Shown: piece after piece, positions 36,801-44,274 of the stretch | Layout: the number at the start of each line of letters is the position of its first letter | Position numbering within the stretch: the stretch's first letter is position 1 | Origin: Acridotheres tristis | Lineage: Eukaryota; Chordata; Aves; Passeriformes; Sturnidae | Assembly: GCA_037013685.1 (NCBI GenBank) | Contig: CM072884.1 | Span: forward strand, 114,647,730-114,711,729 | Length of the DNA stretch: 64,000 nt | Direction: 5' to 3' | Translations under genes and position numbers: made by a program | Notes under the pieces: model-generated | Seen by the model: only the letters and a program-made list of their open reading frames with translations | Databases searched by the model: none | What the model was told of the DNA's origin: nothing

Positions 36801-36999
36801 AGGAATATGGGTTTTTCCCACAGGAGTCTCTCACCCCACAGTGGGTTGCAGTCGTCTCACGGAAGTTGAAGAGCAGAGACCAGATGACACAGAAGAGGAA
36901 CCCAAAGAGGGGGCAGAACACAGTCCCGAGGGCCAGCGTGGTGAAACGCAGCCGGAACAGGATCCCGTCCCGATCCAGCGGCAGCGGCACCTGCAGCAT
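24704..36999 (-). CDS. PGAP2: PGAP2 (post-GPI attachment to proteins 2), five coding exons
   Basis: PGAP2 is a Golgi/ER multi-pass membrane protein needed for fatty-acid remodelling of GPI anchors. The coding exons on the minus strand are 36999-36835, 35721-35469, 32725-32619, 25415-25307 and 24834-24704. All have GT/AG borders and matching phases (0, 1, 0, 1). They join to 254 residues, the same as the common human isoform. The start reads [12 protein letters not shown] and the end reads LEDKHF. Four or more hydrophobic segments are visible (for example residues about 20-45, 84-103, 112-133, 145-160 and 184-201). Conserved stretches include [39 protein letters not shown] and NMAFHMTA. The gene is convergent with RHOG and shares its upstream region with NUP98. 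Confidence 0.96.
25015..25262 (+). repeat. CR1 LINE 3' end
   Basis: This copy includes 'gcccatccctggaggtgtcc', 'ggcactcagtgctctgggct' and a terminal 'gtgattcagtgattctgtga', which is the typical short 3' tandem of CR1. It sits about 45 bases from PGAP2 exon 5 on the opposite strand. Confidence 0.9.
25307..25415 (-). CDS. PGAP2: PGAP2 coding exon 4 of 5
   Basis: The exon begins GAGCGCAAG (ERKSYKWKQ) after ctcttccag and ends with CCTGGAG before GTGAGG. It encodes a phenylalanine-rich membrane segment ([18 protein letters not shown]) and a HHNWYCGPG loop. Confidence 0.95.
27355..27490 (+). repeat. CR1 fragment (internal part)
   Basis: The phrases 'ccaagatgagacagatggag', 'cctctgctgtgaggaaagac' and 'ctcagcctgga' match the usual CR1 order upstream of the 3' end. 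Confidence 0.65.
28575..28930 (-). repeat. CR1 LINE fragment
   Basis: In reverse orientation the 3' end starts at about 28590 ('gaccttaaagtgacc'). It runs through 'ccatggcagggacacct', 'ggatccaggggcagccaca' and 'tccctctccagttctctcag'. Confidence 0.9.
30545..30990 (-). repeat. CR1 LINE fragment
   Basis: It has the reverse-strand order 'actgagtccaactgctcccc', 'gtgtcacatccacatggg', 'cctgttccctggagcagag', 'agagccacaaggtcccccct'. It is related to the copies at 41495 and 63430. Confidence 0.9.
32130..32348 (+). repeat. CR1 LINE 3' end
   Basis: Runs from 'ccttccctggcagggtaggc' to a terminal 'attctgtgattcaatgatga'. It is about 270 bases beyond PGAP2 coding exon 3 in the intron. Confidence 0.9.
32619..32725 (-). 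CDS. PGAP2: PGAP2 coding exon 3 of 5
   Basis: The acceptor ttgttgatccag precedes CAATCCATGAA. The exon encodes [20 protein letters not shown] and on to KKHTVSPE, ending GAG before GTACAG. A better-looking donor (ACA|GTAAGT) lies 12 bases inside the exon. Homology to human (HTVSQED) supports use of the outer one. Confidence 0.93.
33995..34285 (-). repeat. CR1 LINE 3' end
   Basis: It begins with 'ccagaatggtttggttggga' (a 3' end in reverse) and shares the whole block to 'ggaacaattcctgcccaaga' with the neighbouring copies. Confidence 0.9.
34620..35045 (+). repeat. CR1 LINE 3' part
   Basis: It is one of the longest copies of this subfamily in the window. It runs from 'ctctgctctggagccaggct' through 'ggatggagggacagcacaca' to 'tggactctgaggtcccttcc'. 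Confidence 0.92.
35469..35721 (-). CDS. PGAP2: PGAP2 coding exon 2 of 5
   Basis: It starts GTGCCCAAC ([15 protein letters not shown]) after gtccctgcag and ends ACTATG before GTAGGT. It encodes [17 protein letters not shown], a hydrophobic [17 protein letters not shown] and SSTENY. Confidence 0.96.
35722..36834 (-). other. PGAP2: PGAP2 intron (1.1 kb)
   Basis: Noncoding. It holds a CR1 copy at 35965-36215 and a purine-rich tract at about 36610-36780 (pyrimidine-rich in the PGAP2 transcript), just downstream of the exon 1 donor. Confidence 0.8.
35965..36215 (-). repeat. CR1 LINE 3' end
   Basis: It begins 'cccagaatggttttggttgg' and runs to 'tctggcagtgggaagccatt'. It is the inverse of the copy at 34620-35045. 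Confidence 0.9.
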
Positions 37000-37008
37000 C
37001 TTGGAAAC
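36835..37008 (-). CDS. PGAP2: PGAP2 first coding exon with start codon (CDS 36999-36835)
   Basis: The acceptor tttatgtgcag precedes GTTTCCAAG and the ATG at 36999. Nine exon bases are therefore 5' UTR and a separate noncoding first exon is implied. It encodes [19 protein letters not shown] and a first membrane segment, then [10 protein letters not shown], and ends in phase 0 before GTGAGA. Confidence 0.95.
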
Positions 37009-37164
37009 CTGCACATAAACAAACCAACAACCGTCTGACTGGGGGCTCTGTCCTGCTCTGAGCACGTGGGGTGGCCATCAGTCACAGGCTGGGCTCCATG
37101 GTCCTGGGGAGCTTTTGGAAACTCAGTGATTCTGGGATTCTGTCCAGCCCCACACAGCCCTGGG

Positions 37165-37756
37165 CAGGGATGGACACACAGCCCAGCCCCTCACACCTGC
37201 GTGACCCCACACAGACACGGCCCAGCCCCTCACACCTGCGTGACCCCACACAGACACGGCCCAGCCCCTCACACCTGCGTGATCCCACAGACACGGCCCA
37301 GCCCCTCACACCTGCGTGACCCCACACAGACACGGCCCAGCCCCTCACACCTGCGTGACCCCACACAGACACGGCCCAGCCCCTCACACCTGCGTGACCC
37401 CACAGACACGGCCCAGCCCCTCCCACCTGCGTGACCCCACACAGACACGGCCCAGCCCCTCACACCTGCGTGACCCCACACAGACACGGCCCAGCCCCTC
37501 ACACCTGCATGACCCCACACAGACACGGCCCAGCCTCTCACACCTGCGTGATCCCACAGGCACGGCCCAGCCCCTCACACCTGCGTGACCCCACACAGAC
37601 ACGGCCCAGCCCCTCACACCTGCGTGACCCCATACAGACACGGCCCAGCCCCTCACACCTGCGTGACCCCACACAGACACGGCCCAGCCCCTCACACCTG
37701 CGTGATCCCACAGACACGGCCCAGCCCCTCACACCTGCGTGATCCCACAGACACAG
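37165..37756. repeat. 37/39-bp minisatellite, about 15 copies
   Basis: Each unit has 'cagcccctcacacctgcgtg' followed by 'accccacacagacacggcc' or the shorter 'atcccacagacacggcc'. The high identity between units indicates recent turnover. Confidence 0.95.
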
Positions 37757-37989
37757 GACAGGCAGCACAGACAGGCAGACAAAGCAAATCCCGTTGTGGG
37801 GACACAGGAAGCTCGAGACTCACGGAGAGCAGGGAGCAGGGGCAGAGCGGGGCCGTTCCCTGCGGCTCTCCAGACGGATCTGGCAGGAAGGGCACGTGAA
37901 CCCTGTCCCGTGGGATCCATCCAGAGCATTCCGTGAGCCCAGAGCAGCGCTGACACAGCCGGGCTGTCGGTTCCACCGGGAGCCGCGGC

Positions 37990-38485
37990 TCCTCTGGCAC
38001 AGCCCGGCTCCACAACCCAGCCCCACAGCTCCCTCAGCCCGGCCCCACAGCCCGGCCCCCACAGCTCCCCTCCTCAGCCCGGCCCCCACAGATCCCACAG
38101 CCCGGCCCCCACAGATCCCCTCCTCAGCCCGGCCCCCACAGATCCCACAGCCCGGCCCCCACAGATCCCACAGCCCGGCCCCCACAGCCCGGCCCCACAA
38201 CCCAGCCCCACAGCTCCCTCAGCCCGACCCCACAGCCCGGCCCCCACAGCCCCACAGCCCGGCCCCACAACCCAGCCCCACAGCTCCCTCAGCCCGACCC
38301 CACAGCCCGGCCCCCACAGCTCCCCTCCTCAGCCCGGCCCCCACAGATCCCACAGCCCGGCCCCCACAGATCCCACAGCCCGGCCCCACAACCCAGCCCC
38401 ACAGCTCCCTCAGCCCGACCCCACAGCCCGGCCCCCACAGCCCGGCCCCCACAGCTCCCCTCCTCAGCCCGGCTCCCTCAGCCCG
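37990..38485. repeat. Complex CCCGGCCCCCACAG repeat
   Basis: Irregular combinations of 'cagcccggcccccaca', 'gatcccacag', 'gctcccctcct' and 'acccagccccacagctccct' form a higher-order tandem structure. Larger blocks, such as the one around 38210-38290, recur near 38270-38350 and 38390-38470. Confidence 0.85.
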
Positions 38486-38529
38486 CGCTCTCCCTGCCCA
38501 GCCGGCCCCGCACGGGCAGCACTGCCTGC

Positions 38530-38715
38530 AGCTGGCCCGGGGCAGCTCAGGCTGGATTTTGGGAAAGGTTCTTCCCCCAGAGGGTGCTGGGCACTGCCCA
38601 GGCTCCCCAGGGAATGGGCACAGAGCTCCAGGAGCTGCCAGGGATGCCCAGGCTGGGATTGTTGAGGGGTCTGGATCAAAGATCTCTGTGGGTCCCTTCA
38701 ACTCAGGACACTCCA
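38530..38715 (+). repeat. CR1 LINE 3' fragment (second subfamily)
   Basis: It shares 'ttcttcccccagagggtgct', 'ccccagggaatgggcacaga' and 'agctgccagggatgcccagg' with 50060-50290, in the same orientation. Confidence 0.85.
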
Positions 38716-39635
38716 TGCACCCCTGGCTGCAGGATCAGGGCAGCTCAAACCCCACACAACAACGAAGCTGGGGCTGATCAGGCCGTCAATACTGGGACGG
38801 GCACCTCTGGAGCCTGGCAGACCCCAGAACAGGGCAGGGCTCCCCTCAGCCCCAAGGGATCAGGCTGGGATGGATCCCACCCCACCACCACCTGGCTGCG
38901 GGACAAATCCGATTTACGGACAATCCCTGAGCTGTCTGGGCAGTGCCCCAGGGCAGCACGGCCACTCTCTGCCCGCACCACAGCCCCTAAAAGGGGGACC
39001 AAACTCCAGTGAAGGCACCCACCCCAGTCATCGAGAAGTGCTGGGCACGGAGAGACGGAATCATTAGGGGATAAAAGCAAAGAGAAAGGGAAGGTTCAAA
39101 AGGCCGGGACTGGGTGTGGAGAGGGGTGCCCGGCCGGCCCAGGCTCTCCTGCCCGGGACACCGAGGAGCTTCCCAAGGGCTCCCCACGGCCCGGGATATG
39201 GAGCCCCCAAACCCTGCCGCTCCCTCGGGGGGCTCGGCCGTGGGGACGCCCCAGGGACCCCACAGCAGGAATCCCACAGCCTCTACCCTCCCTCTCCCCG
39301 GGGATCTTGCTCAAAGAGGGCAAATAAAAGCAAATATTTTGTATTCCATGTTGAATGGCCCCGACATGTCCTGCAGGAGAGGGGCTGCACTACCCCGAGA
39401 CCGGCCCTGGAGACCCCCGGAGATCCCTCCCCAGGTACCCCCCGTTCCCCCGCGCTCCCCACAGGTGTCCCTCTCCCCAGGACCCCCAGGATCTCGCAGT
39501 GAGTGACCCCTCCGGGCACCCCACATCCACTGGAGACCCTCTCCAGAACCCCTTCCCCAAACCCTGCGTATTCCACAGTGCCGGACCCCAGCACCCCCCT
39601 CACCGCTCAGCCCCCCTCGCGCTGCTCCATGTCCC

Positions 39636-40228
39636 GTCCGGGCCCGGCAGCCCCACCACGCCTCCTCCGCCTTTTCCGCCACCTCCTCTTCCTCCCTTGC
39701 TTCCACCTCTTCCTCTTCTTCCCCCGCCCCCAACCCCGCTGCGGCCCCTTTAAGAGACTGGGGCCAGCTCCCGCGCGCCGCGACACACGATTGGTCCTCG
39801 CGGCAGAAGCCCCGCCCTCTCAAACGCCCCGGATGTGAGGCGACGCCGCGACATGGGCCGTTCTGGACCCTTCCGCGGAGCCAAGCCCCGCCCCCTCCTC
39901 GGCCCGCCAGGCCAATGGGCGCTCGGTGAGCGGCGCCCTTTTACCCAATCAACGTTGAGCTAAGGGCCAGTTCGGGGGGGCGCGGCCAATGGGGGGCGGA
40001 AGCGCAGCGGGCGGGGCGGGGCCGAGGCGGCGCGCGGAGGAGGCCGGGAGTGCGCGCGGGCTGCGACGCGCAGCTGCGGCCCCGTGAGGCGGCGGCGGCA
40101 CCGCGGGCCTGACCCGGCCCGGCCGCTCCGAGCGGTTTCGGCACCCGCCGTGAGCAGCGGGCCCGCTAGGGCAGTCCTGCCTCACCTGCGGTGAGCACCG
40201 GGGCTGGCCGCCCTGCCCTGCCCGGCAT
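39636..40228 (+). repeat. Promoter duplicate, copy 1
   Basis: This segment runs from gtccgggcccggcag to cccggcat and is repeated at 40362-40966 with only scattered differences. Examples are cccctttaagagactgggg against ttgcccccaaggaactgggg, and agcggtttcggc against agcggcgcttcccggc. Copy 1 is contiguous with the PGAP2 side. Confidence 0.95.
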
Positions 40229-40261
40229 AGGCATTGGCTGCACTGGAACGAAGTACGCTGA

Positions 40262-40361
40262 NNNNNNNNNNNNNNNNNNNNNNNNNNNNNNNNNNNNNNN
40301 NNNNNNNNNNNNNNNNNNNNNNNNNNNNNNNNNNNNNNNNNNNNNNNNNNNNNNNNNNNNN
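40262..40361. other. Assembly gap (100 N)
   Basis: Exactly 100 unknown bases, the conventional size of a gap of unknown length. Confidence 0.99.
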
Positions 40362-40966
40362 GTCCGGGCCCGGCAGCCCCACCACACTCCTCCGCCTTTT
40401 CCGCCACCTCCTCTTCCTCCCTTTCGTCCACCTCTTTTAACTCTTCTTCCCCCGCCCCCAACCCCGCTGCGTTGCCCCCAAGGAACTGGGGCCAGCTCCC
40501 GCGCGCCGCGACACACGATTGGTCCTCGCGGCAGAAGCCCCGCCCTCTCAAACGCCCCGGATGTGAGGCGACGCCGCGACATGGGCCGTTCTGGACCCTT
40601 CCGCGGAGCCAAGCCCCGCCCCCTCCTCGGCCCGCCAGGCCAATGGGCGCTCGGTGAGCGGCGCCCTTTTACCCAATCAACGTTGAGCTAAGGGCCAGTT
40701 CGGGGGGGCGCGGCCAATGGGGGGCGGAAGCGCAGCGGGCGGGGCGGAGCCGAGGCGGCGCGCGGAGGAGGCCGGGAGTGCGCGCGCGGGCTGTGACGCA
40801 GCTGCGGCCCCGTGAGGCGGCGGCGGCGGCACCGCGGGCCTGACCCGGCCCGGCCGCTCCGAGCGGCGCTTCCCGGCACCCGCCGTGAGCAGCGGGGCCC
40901 GCTAGGGCAGTCCTGCCCGCCACCTGCGGTGAGCACCGGGGCTGGCCGCCCTGCCCTGCCCGGCAT
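40362..40966 (+). repeat. Promoter duplicate, copy 2
   Basis: It begins at the first base after the gap and matches copy 1 to the same end point (cccggcat). It is contiguous with the NUP98 side and probably contains the working NUP98 first exon. Confidence 0.95.
40760..40929 (+). other. NUP98: Putative NUP98 noncoding exon 1
   Basis: The donor CACCTGCG|GTGAGC at 40930 is well formed and lies in the CpG island upstream of the first coding exon. The equivalent site in the first copy is at about 40192. The 5' boundary is approximate. Confidence 0.5.
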
Positions 40967-41494
40967 GGCTGTGGCGCCGCCGCCGCCAGGCCTTTTGTGC
41001 CGGGAGACCGGCTGGTCCCGGAGTGGGGGGGGCGCGGGGAGGCCCCGGGACGGAGGAAGGGCCGGAGGGAGGCGGGAAGGCCGTGAGCGGGTGGGATTTC
41101 TCGGCAGCCGTGCCCCGGCTATCTCCGGAGTAGCTGGCCGCTTTTGGGGGTTTTTAGGCCTTTTTGGTTGTTACGGTGCGCGTCCGGTTGGAGATCTCGG
41201 GTGTTTCCACGGGGGATACGCGGCTCTGGATGCGGGTAACGGCCCGGCTGTCCCCGGGGCCGGGAGTTATTTACTGTAGTGTTAATTAGTTGGAGTTTAA
41301 AGTTAGGTTGGTTACATGTGACTTAAAGTTACTTTGGTGGCATGGGTTGCTTTGGGTGGCTTTAGGGGGATTTTGTGCTGTTGCTGTTAGACTTCAATTA
41401 GAGCTCTTTGGCGCGAGGGGTCCCAACTCAGCTGGGGGTGCAGAGAATGGGAAAGGGATGTTGTGTAGAACCCTCGAGTTTTGAGTCCACAGAA

Positions 41495-41960
41495 TTCTAG
41501 AATCGGTAAGGCTGGCAAAGCCCTCCCAGCCCCTGCAGTCCCAGCTGTGCCCCATGGCCACCTTGGCACCCTAAGTGCCACCTCCAGGTGCCACCTGCAG
41601 GGATGAGCACTCCAAAGCTCCCTGGGCAGCCCCTGCCAAGGCCTGAGCTCCCTTTCCATGGGGAAATTCCTGCTGCTGTCCAAGCTGAGCCTGCCCTGGC
41701 CCAGCCTGAGGCCGTTCCCTCTCCTCCTGTCCCTGTTCCCTGGAGCAGAGCCCGACTCTCCCTCCCTGCCCCTCCTGCCAGGGACTTGTGCAGAGCCACA
41801 AGGTCCCCCCTGAGCCTCCTTTTCTCCAGCCTCAGCCCCTTTCCAGCTCCCTCAGCCCCTCCTGGGGCTCCAGCCCCTTCCCAGCTCCGTTCCCTGCCCT
41901 GGACACTTCCAGCCCCTCAGGGTCTCTTACTCCGAGGAGCCCTGAGCTGGACACAGCCCT
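41495..41960 (-). repeat. CR1 LINE fragment
   Basis: In reverse it begins with a 3' end at about 41490 ('agaattctagaatcggtaag') and runs to 'cctggacacttccagcccct'. It shares about 130 bases with 42400-42570 in inverse orientation. Confidence 0.92.
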
Positions 41961-42384
41961 CGAGGTGCAGGGAAGGAGGGGTGGATCTGAAGTAAAATAA
42001 AATGCACGCTGGGGGAGGGGGAAATCTTTCCATAACTTGTTTTTTCTTAGAAAGTTATTTTTTAGGTTCCTACTTAGGTAGAGTTTGGCATTTAGTGATC
42101 TCAAGACAATGAGAGAGCAGTGACGTAGAAAAGAGGAACCACAGAAAATGAGGGACTTGTGAATTTGTAGATAAGGCTGAGAGTCACAACATTGGACAGC
42201 TGCAAAGTGCAGGTGATTTTTATCTGTCCTGAAAGGGAGACTTGCACTGGGGCAAGGGGAGGTAGCTGAAAATATTCCATAGGAAGCAAGAGGTGTGTTT
42301 GGGGGCAGGTCCTGACGGAGGGGGAGCTGAGGGGGATCAGCCTGGAGAAAAGGATGTACAGGGTTGGCCTTTCCACATTCATAA

Positions 42385-42600
42385 ATCCCAGACAGGAGGC
42401 TCAGCTTGGACAGCAGCAGGAATTTCCCCATGGAAAGGGAGCTCAGGCCTTGGCAGGGGCTGCCCAGGGAGCTTTGGAGTGCCCATCCCTGGAGGTGGCA
42501 CCTGGAGGTGGCACTCAGGGTGACAAGGTGGCCATGGGGCACAGCTGGGGCTGGGAGGGCTTTGCCAGCCTCTGGGATCCCATGGAAGAAGGTGAGGAGG
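42385..42600 (+). repeat. CR1 LINE fragment
   Basis: The phrases 'ttggacagcagcaggaattt', 'ggaaagggagctcaggcctt' and 'gcccatccctggaggtggca' are the complement of the copy at 41495-41960. Confidence 0.9.
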
Positions 42601-43299
42601 ACTCAGGGTGCACTGGGATCCTGTGCCAGGGGAGCTCTCCCAGGAGCTCCTCTCAGCTTGCGGAGCTCTGAGAGTTTGTCAGAGCAGCTTTTCCTGACTT
42701 TTACGAGCATTATTTCACTGAAATTCCTCTTCCTGGGACAAATGAAGCCTGTAAGGATTTGCCTGTGGAAGTGTGGAGACCCTTAACACTCCAAAGTCGT
42801 GGTGTGTGTCTGTTGGGGTAGTTGGAGGTGACACAAATGATCATTTTAGTTCTTCTGTCAGGGAAGTGTGGGCTTGGGCTGGTTGTTCTGGGCTGATTTG
42901 GTCTCCAGCTGTTCAGGGATGGTGGAAGGCTGTGGCTGCTCCCAGCCCGGATTTGGCCATTCCCAGGAAGTACTGTTGGTGTTGTTGGAAGCAAACACTT
43001 GAGTTTCAAGGATGGGCAGCTGGCTGTGAGGATTTCCCTGCAGTCCCAGTGCCCAGTCCCTCTGTGCCTGCCTTGGCTGGGATGGGGGAGCTGCCAAACC
43101 TGGGCACAGGGAAAGGGCAGCTTTGACTTGCACTGGAAGTGTTGGTTTTGGGAATATTCCTGGTGTGGGCCATTCTTGAATTGCTGATGTTCTTAGTTCT
43201 GCACTGCTGTGTGTGGCTGCTGCTGCCAGGGAGTACCTGGGAATGTGGGGGAATTCCTGCATTTCCTGCTGAACATCCAGGGGGTGGGATAACACTAGC

Positions 43300-43625
43300 A
43301 TTTTTTGTTAATATGGCATTATTTTAGTAATGCAGATTTTTTCTGGTTAGTACTGTCATTTTCTTCTGGCTAATATGGCTTTTCTTGGACCTTTATGCCC
43401 ATTATTTTTGGTTAAAATGACATTTTTGGGGGTAATACTGGCTTTTTTTGACATTGGCATTTTTTAGCTAATTTTTTTTTGGGGGGGTTAATATGGCATT
43501 TTGTTTTTCTGCTTCTAGCTCATTTTTGTTGTTGTTGTTAGTACTGCCATTTTGGGGAGAATATGAACTTTTTTGGGGGTAATACTGGCTTTTTTGTTAA
43601 TGTGGCACGTTTTTAGTTAATCTGG
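43300..43625. repeat. T-rich degenerate repeat
   Basis: Irregular repeats of 'ttaatatggca', 'gtactg(t/c)cattt' and 'ggggtaatactggctttttt' run for about 320 bases. The period is not constant. Confidence 0.6.
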
Positions 43626-44274
43626 AGTTTTCAGTGGTGGAGCTGCAGGAAAACACCCCCCAGTTCCCTGACAGAGTGCCTGAGGAGCTGAGGGGATTGT
43701 GCTGGATTTGTTGACAAACTCAGAGAGTTGGAGCAGAGTTTGTACCTGCCAGTGCTGGGGGAGGAGGCTGAGGAGAGGCACAGGGAATGTGCTGTAAATA
43801 AACCGTGGGGGCTGGAAGGGGAATTGGGCCTGGCAAAGCTCCCCTGGAACTGCAACTGCTGGGGAGCAGAGCGAGGGGGATTCCTGTAATCCCTGTGTTT
43901 GAAGCAGTTGGCAAAGAGGGTGGAACAGGAAAACCAGTCCTGGAAACCCCTGGGATTGCAGTGGGATCAGCACAGGCTGAGATGGGCAGGAGCTCCAGCC
44001 GTAATGAAGGGTGACACCTTAATTTTAGGGACAGGGTGTTTAGTGACACCTCCTGAGCTGTGCTGTCACTGGAATGTCGGTGCCCTTGGTCCCCAGGGTT
44101 CTGGCAGGGTTTGGAATCACACACACAGTGCCATGGGGTTGGTGCTGAAGGGTTCTGGTGGGGTTGCTGCCCTCGGCAATGAGGGAGGTGGAAAATGAGT
44201 TTGCAGGATGAGCTTTCAGTAAAACCTGAATTCTTCTTTCCAGGTCTAGGACGAAAACCTGATATATCCTGAAA

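Larger units (their letters stand above)
37009..39600 (-). other. PGAP2: PGAP2 5' intron (inferred)
   Basis: This region runs from the first coding exon to the CpG-rich promoter. It holds the 39-bp minisatellite, the CCCGGCCC repeat and a CR1 fragment. Between 38720 and 39600 I see only unique GC-rich sequence. A possible first-exon donor is at 39603-39602. Confidence 0.5.
39600..41250. promoter_or_regulatory. Likely bidirectional PGAP2/NUP98 CpG-island promoter (assembled twice)
   Basis: This is dense CpG sequence between the divergent genes. In the first copy CCAAT boxes occur at about 39911, 39943 and 39985, with an inverted one (ATTGG) at about 39789. An ETS-like ccggatgt is at about 39828. 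The same set recurs in the second copy after the N gap. No TATA box is evident. The assignment follows from position, CpG density and the splice donors at both edges. Confidence 0.75.
40930..44243 (+). other. NUP98: NUP98 intron 1 (inferred)
   Basis: Noncoding. It has two CR1 copies in opposite orientation (41495-41960 minus, 42385-42600 plus). A T-rich degenerate tract at 43300-43625 repeats phrases such as 'gttaatatggcattt'. The rest is unique. Confidence 0.7.

Noticed and set aside
37165..37756. CRISPR-like regular array
   Set aside because: Units are contiguous and lack unique spacers. This is a minisatellite in a vertebrate intron. The same holds for the 43-bp array at 44848-46105.
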